Below, piece after piece: positions 56,720 through 64,000 of a stretch of DNA of 64,000 nt. Made by a program: the position numbers and the translations under genes. Under the pieces are notes generated by a model. That model searched no databases. It was given only the letters and a program-made list of their open reading frames with translations, and was not told the DNA's origin. How positions within the stretch are numbered: the first letter of the stretch is position 1; every line of letters begins with the position of its first letter. Origin of the DNA: Pseudomonas sp. CROZ-RG-20F-R04-15 (GTDB lineage Bacteria > Pseudomonadota > Gammaproteobacteria > Pseudomonadales > Pseudomonadaceae); contig NZ_JAKNQL010000002.1 in NCBI RefSeq assembly GCF_022662375.1, forward strand, positions 1 to 64,000, in the 5' to 3' direction.

Positions 56720-58843
56720 CTAGAACTCCAGCTCGGCGCTGAAGTACATCACCCGGCGTTCGTCGTAATTGTTGTCGACGAAAGTGCTCGGCTCATGGTC
56801 GAGGCGTTGCTGCAGGACGCCGGCCAATTGCAACTGCGCTTTGCCCAGCGGGATGCGTTTGGCGATGCGCGTGTCGACCCGTTCGAAGCGGTAACCGTTG
56901 AGTGCGTTGTCGCCGTAATAGAAGAGGGCGCTGTTCCAGCCATGGCCCCAGTCGCGCAGCCAGCCGGCCGATCCGCTGTTGCGTGAAGTGAACTGCTGAT
57001 CGAGCGGATTGCTCGCCTCGGCATCGACGAAGGCATAGGTGAAACGCAAACGGTCGGCCAGGCTCACGCGCCAGTCGAGCTGGGTTTCCGTGCCACGAAA
57101 ACGTGAGCTGTTGGCGTTGCTGGCGATGTACTGGTTGTTACGTAGCGGCTCGCTGATCATCCCGGTGATCTCGTCGTAGAACAGCTTCACATCCAGGGCC
57201 AGGCCCAGTTCGGCGAAATAACCGTTGTAGCCCAGCTCCCGCGAGCGCATGTGTTCCTGATCGAGATCGCCGGGGCCGCGCGTCTTGACGAAGTAACGCG
57301 CCGAAGACTGGCCATAGGCCGAGGGGCGCAGGTTGCTGACCTGATAGCTCCAGTTCACATTATTCTCGAACATGTCCGGCGAACGGATCGCCTCCGAATA
57401 CACCGCACGCAGACCGTGGCGCGGGTTGATCAGGTAATTGACGGCGAAGCGCGGGGTCAGCGAACTGCCGATCAGTCGCGTGTTTTCGAACATCGCACCG
57501 CCCTGTAGCAGCCAGTGTTCGGTGGCGCGCCATTCCAGTTGGCCGAAGGCGCGCCAGGTGGTGTCGTCCAGTGTGCCGTTGAAGTAGGTCTCGGAGTCGG
57601 CGCGGTCGTAACGATAGTTCATCCCGCTGACCAGGCGCAGGCTATCGGACAGGCTGAGGGTGTCCTGCAATTCGAGGTCGTAGCGCGATTCGCGGGCGCT
57701 CTGGTCGATGTCGCCACACAGGGTTCGACTCGCGCCGTTGCGCCATTGATCCAGCACCTGATTGGCCAGAGCCATTTCCTGCGGCGTGCCGGGAGCGGCG
57801 CCGGGGCCGGTGAACTGCGTTATGTTGCGCGCCAGGCGTTCGGTGTAATTGGGGTTGAGTTGCCATAGTTGCGTCAACTCGGGGCTGAACGACACCTCGG
57901 CATCGCAGGCGCGCCAGGTTTGCTGCCGATCCCAGTGTTGCGCCGAGCCTTGTATATAGAGGCTGTGTTCGGGATTGATGTCGAGGTTCCAGCGCACCGA
58001 GCCGGCGTAATCCTTGGCGACCACGTCGGAATTGTTCCCGGCAGCGGTAATCCCCGAGAACACCGGGCGGTAGGTGTAGGGCCGCTGGTTGGTGCCGTCC
58101 TTGGCGTTGACCTGCCAGTCCAGACTCTGGTTATCGCTGAGGGTGTGGCTGAGCGCGAGACTGAAGCGGTTCAAGCGGCGGCTGTCACGGTAATCGGCGC
58201 CGCTGCGATCGCTGTCGAAGCCGTCATCTTCCTGACCGGACAGCGACAGGCGCAGATCGCCGCCATTCCAGCCAGTGCCCTGGCTGGCATAGAAATCATT
58301 GATGCCACGCTGGCCACGGGTGTACTTCAACCGCGTGCCGTGGCTGTCTGCCGGGTGCCGAGTGATGATGTTGACCACCGCCATCAGCGCGTTGGCGCCG
58401 TAACTGACGGTGTTCGGGCCGCGAAAGACTTCGATGCGCTCGATGTCTTCCATGGCCACCGGAATATCGCTCCAGTCCACCGTGGACAAACCGGCGCGAT
58501 ACACCGAGCGGCCGTCGATCAACACTTGCATGCGTCGCGCTTCGCTGGCGTTGGTGCCGTGATAATTGACGGCCGCCTGATTGCCGCTGATGTTGCCGAC
58601 CATCATCCCTGGCACCAGGCGCAGCAGCTCACTGATGTCACGGGCACCGCTGGCGCTGATCAATTCGCTGTCGAGTACGGTCATGCTCCCCGGCACTTCC
58701 GCCGGTGTCTGTTTCAGGCGCGTGGCCGTCAGCACCTGCGGCAGTGCTTCGTTGTCCGTGAACAGGTCGTCCGCCAGCACTAGCGGGCTGAACAACAGCG
58801 CCAGCAAAAGGGACGAACGGGGAGGGGGAGGAGCGAAAAACAC
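56720..58843 (-). CDS. TonB-dependent outer membrane receptor
   Basis: The 707-residue receptor has a signal peptide (SSLLLALLFSPLVLA), a TonB-box-like start (EALPQVLTATRLKQ), a plug domain (SASGARDISELLRLVPGMMVGNISGN; IERIEVFRGPNTVSYGANALMAVVNIITRHP) and a 22-strand beta-barrel ending MYFSAELEF. The start is GTG at 58843. It is the first of three coupled genes. No Fur box or cobalamin riboswitch is evident upstream, so the ligand is not predictable from the sequence. Its recalled counterpart is PA1613. Confidence 0.88.
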   Translation of the reverse strand: MFFAPPPPRSSLLLALLFSPLVLADDLFTDNEALPQVLTATRLKQTPAEVPGSMTVLDSELISASGARDISELLRLVPGMMVGNISGNQAAVNYHGTNASEARRMQVLIDGRSVYRAGLSTVDWSDIPVAMEDIERIEVFRGPNTVSYGANALMAVVNIITRHPADSHGTRLKYTRGQRGINDFYASQGTGWNGGDLRLSLSGQEDDGFDSDRSGADYRDSRRLNRFSLALSHTLSDNQSLDWQVNAKDGTNQRPYTYRPVFSGITAAGNNSDVVAKDYAGSVRWNLDINPEHSLYIQGSAQHWDRQQTWRACDAEVSFSPELTQLWQLNPNYTERLARNITQFTGPGAAPGTPQEMALANQVLDQWRNGASRTLCGDIDQSARESRYDLELQDTLSLSDSLRLVSGMNYRYDRADSETYFNGTLDDTTWRAFGQLEWRATEHWLLQGGAMFENTRLIGSSLTPRFAVNYLINPRHGLRAVYSEAIRSPDMFENNVNWSYQVSNLRPSAYGQSSARYFVKTRGPGDLDQEHMRSRELGYNGYFAELGLALDVKLFYDEITGMISEPLRNNQYIASNANSSRFRGTETQLDWRVSLADRLRFTYAFVDAEASNPLDQQFTSRNSGSAGWLRDWGHGWNSALFYYGDNALNGYRFERVDTRIAKRIPLGKAQLQLAGVLQQRLDHEPSTFVDNNYDERRVMYFSAELEF

Positions 58844-59039
58844 GACGCAGCCTTGATCGCAAAGATTTGGCGCGCATGTTAACCGAGCACCGTGACTTTT
58901 CCATTCACGTTAGTAGCATTTTCCTAGGTTTTATTGGTCTTCTTCCTACAAGTGTCGGTAATTGTTGCTGGGGCTGGCCGCGACCGGGCCGCCCCGTATA
59001 ATGCCGCCATCGCCACTGGTATGGATTAACGGATTGCAT

Positions 59040-60065
59040 ATGACTGAACAGCGCCCGATTGCGGTCCTGGGAGGCGGAAGTTTTGGTACCGCCGTGGCCA
59101 ATCTTTTGGCCGAGAACGGCCATCAAGTCCGGCAGTGGATGCGTGATCCCGAGCAGGCCGAGGCCATCCGGGTCAATCGCGAAAACCCGCGTTATCTCAA
59201 AGGCATCAAGATTCTGCCGGGCGTGACCGCCGTCACCGACCTGCAGGAAACCCTCGACGCCTGCGATTTGTGCTTCGTCGCGCTGCCGTCCAGCGCATTG
59301 CGCACGGTACTTGCCGCCCACGCCGAACGGTTGAGCGGCAAGATGCTGGTCAGTCTGACCAAGGGCATCGAAGCGCAGACTTTCAAGCTGATGAGCCAGA
59401 TTCTCGAAGAGATCGCTCCGCAAGCGCGCATCGGCGTGCTGTCCGGGCCGAACCTGGCGCGGGAAATCGCCGAGCACGCACTGACCGCCACGGTGGTCGC
59501 CAGCGAAGACGAAGAACTCTGTAAACAAGTGCAAGCCGCGCTGCATGGTCGCACCTTCCGTGTTTATGCCAGCGCCGACCGTTTCGGCGTCGAGCTGGGC
59601 GGGGCGTTGAAGAACGTTTACGCAATCATTGCCGGCATGGCGGTGGCGCTGGAAATGGGCGAGAACACCAAGAGCATGCTGATCACCCGCGCGCTGGCGG
59701 AAATGACTCGGTTTGCGGTGAATCAAGGCGCCAATCCCATGACCTTCCTCGGTCTGGCCGGTGTCGGTGATCTGATCGTGACGTGCTCGTCGCCGAAGAG
59801 CCGCAACTATCAAGTGGGTTTTGCGCTGGGTCAGGGGCTGAGCCTCGACGAAGCGGTGTCGCGTCTTGGCGAAGTCGCCGAAGGCGTGAACACCCTCAAG
59901 GTGCTCAAGGCCAAGTCCCAGGAAGTCGGCGTGTACATGCCGCTGGTCGCCGGGCTGCACGCGATCCTGTTCGAAGGACGCACGCTGGAGCAGGTGATCG
60001 GTCTACTGATGCGAGCCGAGCCGAAAACCGACGTCGATTTCATTTCCACCAGCGGTTTCAACTGA
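59040..60065 (+). CDS. gpsA: Glycerol-3-phosphate dehydrogenase [NAD(P)+] GpsA
   Basis: The 341-residue enzyme makes sn-glycerol 3-phosphate for phospholipids. It shows the nucleotide motif GGGSFGTA (residues 11-18), [10 protein letters not shown], the catalytic lysine in [10 protein letters not shown] and [23 protein letters not shown]. The ATG at 59040 begins [16 protein letters not shown]; the frame extends upstream without support. Confidence 0.95.
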   Translation: MTEQRPIAVLGGGSFGTAVANLLAENGHQVRQWMRDPEQAEAIRVNRENPRYLKGIKILPGVTAVTDLQETLDACDLCFVALPSSALRTVLAAHAERLSGKMLVSLTKGIEAQTFKLMSQILEEIAPQARIGVLSGPNLAREIAEHALTATVVASEDEELCKQVQAALHGRTFRVYASADRFGVELGGALKNVYAIIAGMAVALEMGENTKSMLITRALAEMTRFAVNQGANPMTFLGLAGVGDLIVTCSSPKSRNYQVGFALGQGLSLDEAVSRLGEVAEGVNTLKVLKAKSQEVGVYMPLVAGLHAILFEGRTLEQVIGLLMRAEPKTDVDFISTSGFN

Positions 60066-60095
60066 TTCAGCTTTTATACGGACAGGAAGCAAGCC

Positions 60096-60443
60096 ATGAA
60101 CGATCCGAAAACCGAAGCCAAGTACGAATCCATTCTCCTGCGCGTGTTGTGGATGATCGTCTACGTGCTGGTCTGGCAAGTGGCGCAGTTCATCCTCGGC
60201 GCGGTGGTGCTGGTGCAACTGATCTATCGTTTGATCTATGGCGCCCCGAGCGCCAGCCTGATGAACTTCGGCGATAGCCTGAGCCAGTTTCTGGCGCAGA
60301 TCGGCCGCTTCGGCAGTTTCCACAGCGACCAGAAACCGTGGCCGTTCGCCGACTGGCCAACGCCGCGTACCCCGGAAGGTGAAGCGCCGCACACCGTGCC
60401 GCCGACACCGCACCCGGCCCGAGATGAGGAACCCAAGCTATGA
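60096..60443 (+). CDS. DUF4389 membrane protein
   Basis: The 115-residue protein has two hydrophobic segments (ILLRVLWMIVYVLVWQVAQFILGAVVLVQLIYRLIYG) then FGDSLSQFLAQIGRFGSFHSDQKPWPFADWP, the DUF4389 signature. It lies 30 nt after gpsA and overlaps sixA by ATGA. Function unknown. Confidence 0.88.
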   Translation: MNDPKTEAKYESILLRVLWMIVYVLVWQVAQFILGAVVLVQLIYRLIYGAPSASLMNFGDSLSQFLAQIGRFGSFHSDQKPWPFADWPTPRTPEGEAPHTVPPTPHPARDEEPKL

Positions 60444-60892
60444 AACTCTGGGTATTGCGTCACGGTGAGGCCGTGCCTTATGGCTCGTGCCCCGATTCCG
60501 AGCGGGAACTGACCGAGCACGGTCGTAAAGAAGCCTTGAGCAGCGCCGCCCGCCTGATCGGTCAGCCGCTGACCGCGATTTACGCCAGCCCTTATCTGCG
60601 TGCGCAGCAGACCGCGCAGATTGTTCGCGAAGCGCTGGGATTCGAGCCGGAGATTCGCACGGTCGAGTGGCTGACGCCGGAAGTCGATCCGGACAAGGTC
60701 ACCGATCAACTGGTGTCGGTGAGCAATGTGCTGCTGGTCAGCCACAACCCGCTGGTGGGCAATCTGCTGAGTTATTTGCAGCACGGCGCCGGGTATCCGC
60801 CGGAGAAGGTCAGCACCGCCGGGTTGGCTGAACTGGAAAGCCCTGAGTTGCTGATCGGCTCGATGACCCTCAACAGCCTCAAACACCCGTAA
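60440..60892 (+). CDS. sixA: Phosphohistidine phosphatase SixA
   Basis: The 150-residue histidine phosphatase has the RHG motif (residues 7-9, catalytic H8), YASPYLRAQQTAQIV, and the second histidine region VLLVSHNPLVGNL. SixA dephosphorylates Hpt-type domains such as that of ArcB in E. coli. In a genome with Hpt-bearing GacS, a role in phosphorelay reset is possible. The ATG at 60440 overlaps the DUF4389 stop. Confidence 0.92.
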   Translation: MKLWVLRHGEAVPYGSCPDSERELTEHGRKEALSSAARLIGQPLTAIYASPYLRAQQTAQIVREALGFEPEIRTVEWLTPEVDPDKVTDQLVSVSNVLLVSHNPLVGNLLSYLQHGAGYPPEKVSTAGLAELESPELLIGSMTLNSLKHP

Positions 60893-60903
60893 CGCTGATC
60901 CCT

Positions 60904-60992
60904 TGTGGGAGCGAGCCTGCTCGCGAAAGTGGAGTGTCATTCACCCTTTATGTGTCTGACAGACTGCATTCGCGAGCAGGCTCGCTCCCACA
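60904..60992. repeat. REP pair after sixA
   Basis: TGTGGGAGCGAGCCTGCTCG and its inverse ending GCTCGCTCCCACA flank about 40 bp, between sixA and the acyl-CoA synthetase operator. Confidence 0.9.
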
Positions 60993-61034
60993 TTGGTTTC
61001 TGCCAACCCATGAAATTATTTGTGTGAATTTTCC

Positions 61035-61054
61035 AACCAAGCACTTGCTTGGTT
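61035..61054. promoter_or_regulatory. Perfect 20-bp inverted repeat upstream of the acyl-CoA synthetase
   Basis: AACCAAGCACTTGCTTGGTT is a 9-bp perfect inverted repeat with a CT centre, 42 bp before the ATG at 61096. The form is typical of operators of TetR-family regulators that sense acyl-CoA, but the regulator is not in this window. Confidence 0.7.
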
Positions 61055-61095
61055 GACTACGCTTGCTCCAGACCAAAAAAACAGGAGCGAGTCGC

Positions 61096-62751
61096 ATGTC
61101 TGCCGCCTTCCGTTTGCCGCTGGACGTGTTCTACGAACGTGAGGCTCGACACCCGCGCCAGCGCTTTCTGGTGCAGCCCGTCGGTGGCGGCCAGGTCGAG
61201 ACGCTGAGTTGGGCCGACGTCGGCCATCAGGCCCGTTGCGCCGCACATTGGTTGCGTGCGCGTGAGTTGCCGCAAGGCAGCCACATCGCCCTGATCTCGA
61301 AGAACTGCGCACACTGGATCATTGCCGATCTGGCGATCTGGATGGCCGGGCACGTTTCTGTTCCGCTGTATCCCAACCTCACCGCCGACTCCGTAGCGCA
61401 GGTGCTCAATCATTCGGAAAGCGTCCTGGCGTTCATCGGCAAGCTCGACGACTGGCCGGGCATGGCCAAAGGCGTGCCGGCGGATCTGCCGACCATCAGC
61501 CTGCCGCTGCACCCGTCTGGGGATTTCGATTTCAGTTGGGCGGACTTGCAGCTCAGCTCTCCGATTCAGGACGATCCACGTCCGGCGGCCGAGCAACTGG
61601 CGACGATCATCTACACCTCCGGCACCACCGGCCTGCCCAAAGGCGTGATGCACAGCTTTGCCAATCTCGGTTTCGCCACGACACGCGGCACACAATTGTT
61701 CGGGCTCAACGAGAACGACCGGCTGCTGTCGTACTTGCCGCTGTGCCACGTCGCCGAGCGGATGTTCGTGGAGCTGGCGTCGATCTACACCGGGCAGACG
61801 GTGTTTTTTGCCGAGAGTCTCGACACCTTCATCACCGATCTCAAGCGTGCGCGACCGACCGCGATGTTTGGCGTGCCGCGCATCTGGACCAAATTCCAGA
61901 TGGGCGTGTACAGCAAGATCCCGGCGCAGCGTCTTGAGTTTCTTCTCGGCCTGCCATTCATTGGCAAGCGGGTCGGGCACAAAGTGCTGGCGGGGTTGGG
62001 GCTGGATGCCTTGCGTGTGGCGTTGTCCGGCGCCGCGCCGGTGCCGCAGACCTTGCTCGCCTGGTATCAGAAGCTCGGCCTTGATGTACTGGAAGTCTAT
62101 GGCATGACCGAGGGCTGCGGTTACTCGCACATTTGCCTGCCCGGGCAATACAAACAGGGCTGGATCGGTCAGCCGTGCCCGGATGTCGAAGTGCGCATCG
62201 ATGAGTCGGGCGAAGTCCAGGTGCGCAGTCAGGCGAACATGCTTGGCTATTTCAAGGATCCGCTGAAAACTGCAGAGACGATTACCGAGGATGGCTTTCT
62301 GCGCACTGGCGACAAAGGCGAACAGGATGCCGCAGGGCGTTTGCGTCTGACTGGCCGACTCAAGGAAATCTTCAAGACCAGCAAGGGCAAATACGTTGCT
62401 CCGGCGCCGATCGAAAACCGCTTGGCCGTGCATTCACGCATCGAACAGGTGTGCGTGGTCGGTGATGGCCTGAGTGCGCCGCTGGGTTTGTGTGTGCTGT
62501 CCACGGTCAATCAGGAAGAGGGCCGGGCAAGCCTGCATTCAAGCCTGGAAAAACTGCTGGAAGAGGTCAACGCCGTGCTCGACAAACACGAACGTCTGCG
62601 CCGACTGGTGGTGGTCAAGGACAGTTGGGCCGTGGAAAACGGCTTCCTCACGCCGACCCTGAAGATCAAGCGCAACGTCATCGAAGACACTTACGGTGCG
62701 CGCTTCGAAGAATGGAGCGAGCGCAGCGAGGCAGTGCTGTGGCAGGATTGA
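61096..62751 (+). CDS. AMP-binding long-chain acyl-CoA synthetase-like protein
   Basis: The 551-residue adenylate-forming enzyme has the phosphate-binding motif YTSGTTGLPKGVMHS, the core YGMTEGCGYS and the hinge and C-terminal region LTGRLKEIFKTSKGKYVAP. It activates a carboxylic acid with ATP and CoA; a long or medium-chain fatty acid is likely. AGGAG lies upstream of the ATG at 61096. Its likely counterpart is PA1617. A thioesterase follows 31 nt downstream. Confidence 0.9.
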   Translation: MSAAFRLPLDVFYEREARHPRQRFLVQPVGGGQVETLSWADVGHQARCAAHWLRARELPQGSHIALISKNCAHWIIADLAIWMAGHVSVPLYPNLTADSVAQVLNHSESVLAFIGKLDDWPGMAKGVPADLPTISLPLHPSGDFDFSWADLQLSSPIQDDPRPAAEQLATIIYTSGTTGLPKGVMHSFANLGFATTRGTQLFGLNENDRLLSYLPLCHVAERMFVELASIYTGQTVFFAESLDTFITDLKRARPTAMFGVPRIWTKFQMGVYSKIPAQRLEFLLGLPFIGKRVGHKVLAGLGLDALRVALSGAAPVPQTLLAWYQKLGLDVLEVYGMTEGCGYSHICLPGQYKQGWIGQPCPDVEVRIDESGEVQVRSQANMLGYFKDPLKTAETITEDGFLRTGDKGEQDAAGRLRLTGRLKEIFKTSKGKYVAPAPIENRLAVHSRIEQVCVVGDGLSAPLGLCVLSTVNQEEGRASLHSSLEKLLEEVNAVLDKHERLRRLVVVKDSWAVENGFLTPTLKIKRNVIEDTYGARFEEWSERSEAVLWQD

Positions 62752-62782
62752 GCGACCACCAAAACAACAAAGGAAGTCTGCG

Positions 62783-63226
62783 ATGAGCTTGTGGCGTACC
62801 ACTCCCGACATCGAGCAGTTGAACGCGATCCAGAAAAACACCATCGGCGAAGTACTCGACATCCGCTTCGAAGCGTTCGACGAGCAATCGCTGACCGCGA
62901 GCATGGTCATCGACCATCGCACCCATCAGCCCTACGGTTTGCTGCACGGCGGTGCATCGGTGGTGCTGGCGGAATCCGTCGGTTCGATGGCCAGCTATCT
63001 GTGCATCGATGCCAGCAAGTTCTACTGCGTGGGGCTTGAAATCAACGCCAACCATTTGCGCGGCTTGCGCAGTGGCCGGGTGACGGCGGTGGCCAAACCG
63101 ATTCACATTGGCCGCACGACGCATGTCTGGGACATTCGTTTGACCAGTGATGAAGGCAAGGCCAGTTGTGTGTCGCGGCTGACCATGGCGGTGGTGCCGT
63201 TGGGTGAGCAGCCGCCGGCACGGTGA
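62783..63226 (+). CDS. Hotdog-fold acyl-CoA thioesterase
   Basis: The 147-residue protein is a PaaI/YbdB/MenI-type thioesterase with QPYGLLHGGASVVLAESVGSMAS (the HGG segment and following glutamate are catalytic in relatives) and GLEINANHLRGLRSGRVTAVAKPIHIGRTTHVWDIRL. AAGGAA precedes the ATG at 62783. It probably forms a unit with the acyl-CoA synthetase and may hydrolyse surplus acyl-CoA. It likely corresponds to PA1618. Confidence 0.9.
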   Translation: MSLWRTTPDIEQLNAIQKNTIGEVLDIRFEAFDEQSLTASMVIDHRTHQPYGLLHGGASVVLAESVGSMASYLCIDASKFYCVGLEINANHLRGLRSGRVTAVAKPIHIGRTTHVWDIRLTSDEGKASCVSRLTMAVVPLGEQPPAR

Positions 63227-63253
63227 TGGCTGCTCTTAAGCACGTTACCTCGA

Positions 63254-64000
63254 TCAGAAATTCAGTTGTGATCGGGAGTATTTTCGTTGTCCTGTCCCCG
63301 TTTCACTGACGAAATGCAAGACTTCAGTGGCGGCCGGGTCAAAACCTGCATTGCTCGAAATCGGCGGACTCTCTCGATCGATGCCGGCGCCGACCTGGTT
63401 CCTCTCAAGATCCCAGGAGGTTTGGCCCAGTTCTGCGCTTAAACCGGGTGTCGCAATTGTGACAAACGTCGAGCGTACATCGCCGACGGCACTGACGACT
63501 GCCCGGCTCACCGCTGTTCGAGTATGTACATCCAGGGTGTCGTAACCGGGGATCTGTGCGACGGCCAGATTGGCGATTTGTCCCAGAGATAGAAAGAAGT
63601 GGCGGCTGCTGGCACCGACCACGGCGTTTTCCGGGTTGAAGGTCGGTTCGCTGTTGCTCGAAGGCTTGGCCGGTGTTCCCAGCACCCCTCTCGCGGCGGA
63701 GGCTCCGGCAGCACTGGTGGCCGTTACCGCAGAAACGGAAAGGATGGACTGCAGAGCGTTTCCGGTCACGTCCGTTCCAAACAGCACCGAGCCGCCGAAC
63801 CCGGTAGCGCCTGCCGCCAGCCCGGCAGCACCTACACTGACAGCTCCCGTGACCAGGTCAACACGTCCGACAGAGGGATTGCTTGGGCCGACATTGGCGA
63901 GGTACTGGGCTGACATCTCCCGAAACACTGTACCGAAGGCGCTGCCAAGCTGATTGGCAGCCGCTGTATTGCCTCTTGGGTCGAGTATGCCGAGCAGGGA
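63254..64000 (-). CDS. Hypothetical protein, partial at the right edge
   Basis: The minus-strand frame runs from the window edge (SLLGILDPRGNTAAANQLGSA...) through at least 248 codons and stops at 63254. The visible part has an alanine- and glycine-rich region (VTGAVSVGAAGLAAGATGFGG), then a region with GASSRHFFLSLGQIANLAVAQIPGYDTLDVHTRTAVSRAVVSAVGDVRSTF. No signal or family is recognised. Its start lies beyond the window. It could be a secreted or effector-type protein, but nothing here proves it. Confidence 0.65.
   Translation of the reverse strand, partial: SLLGILDPRGNTAAANQLGSAFGTVFREMSAQYLANVGPSNPSVGRVDLVTGAVSVGAAGLAAGATGFGGSVLFGTDVTGNALQSILSVSAVTATSAAGASAARGVLGTPAKPSSNSEPTFNPENAVVGASSRHFFLSLGQIANLAVAQIPGYDTLDVHTRTAVSRAVVSAVGDVRSTFVTIATPGLSAELGQTSWDLERNQVGAGIDRESPPISSNAGFDPAATEVLHFVSETGTGQRKYSRSQLNF

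Noticed and set aside
58844..59039. Cobalamin riboswitch or Fur box upstream of the TonB-dependent receptor
   Set aside because: No B12-box-like sequence and no convincing Fur match was seen in the 196 bp between the receptor and gpsA.

Overview
This window looks like a piece of chromosome from a member of the Pseudomonas fluorescens group. The genes are GC-rich, nearly every product is a recognisable Pseudomonas core protein (GacS, OprH-PhoP-PhoQ, PcpS, FabA-FabB, CheV, FlgA-FlgE, a two-ATP-cone NrdA), and the gaps carry the REP pairs (about 65-95 bp, GTGGGAGCGAGC...GCTCGCTCCCAC) typical of that group. No tRNA, rRNA, CRISPR array, prophage or transposase gene was seen. All identifications are from reading the sequence and recalled family knowledge; no search was run.

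Layout. 1-6.5 kb: a frameshifted hypothetical gene, an orphan-like response regulator with TPR repeats overlapping a small soluble histidine kinase, a glutamine-synthetase-family gene and an MFS transporter. 6.5-14.4 kb: flagellar and chemotaxis genes (ycgR, flgN, flgM, flgA on minus; cheV, cheR, flgBCDE on plus) with recognisable sigma-28 and sigma-54 promoters. 14.4-15.4 kb: a 1-kb repeat-rich gap holding a six-copy 46/47-bp tandem repeat. 15.4-21.5 kb: nrdA, with a long leader and a probable NrdR/DnaA control region, and an RstAB-like two-component pair. 21.6-31.9 kb: pcpS, a dienelactone hydrolase, oprH-phoP-phoQ behind an 11-bp-period operator array, an AraC regulator divergent from dctA, a CaiB/BaiF protein, sprT and a Yip1-type membrane protein. 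32-37.6 kb: ttcA, a DNA glycosylase, wrbA/arsC-type genes and several small proteins. 37.6-51.5 kb: ldhA, gacS, a PirRS-like pair, a YhcG-type nuclease, cysM, rlmD, relA, mazG. 51.9-63.2 kb: fabA-fabB, a three-gene unit (TonB-dependent receptor, periplasmic binding protein, hybrid kinase), gpsA, sixA, an acyl-CoA synthetase and a thioesterase. The right edge cuts an unrecognised gene.

Themes. The window is rich in signal transduction: seven sensor kinases (two hybrid) and five stand-alone response regulators. GacS (Gac/Rsm lifestyle switch) and a second hybrid kinase resembling P. aeruginosa PA1611, which is known to feed into the same RetS/GacS network, share a similar periplasmic region. 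The PA1611-like kinase sits in a tight unit with an outer-membrane receptor and a substrate-binding protein but no ABC permease or ATPase, which suggests a trans-envelope ligand-sensing system and is the most interesting candidate here.

Gene order appears to be a patchwork of blocks that in P. aeruginosa lie at PA3348-3353, PA1077-1080, PA1156-1184, PA0927-0935 and PA1609-1618 (from memory). flgE lacks flgF and nrdA lacks nrdB at the same tail-to-tail junction, suggesting a rearrangement point in the repeat-rich gap.
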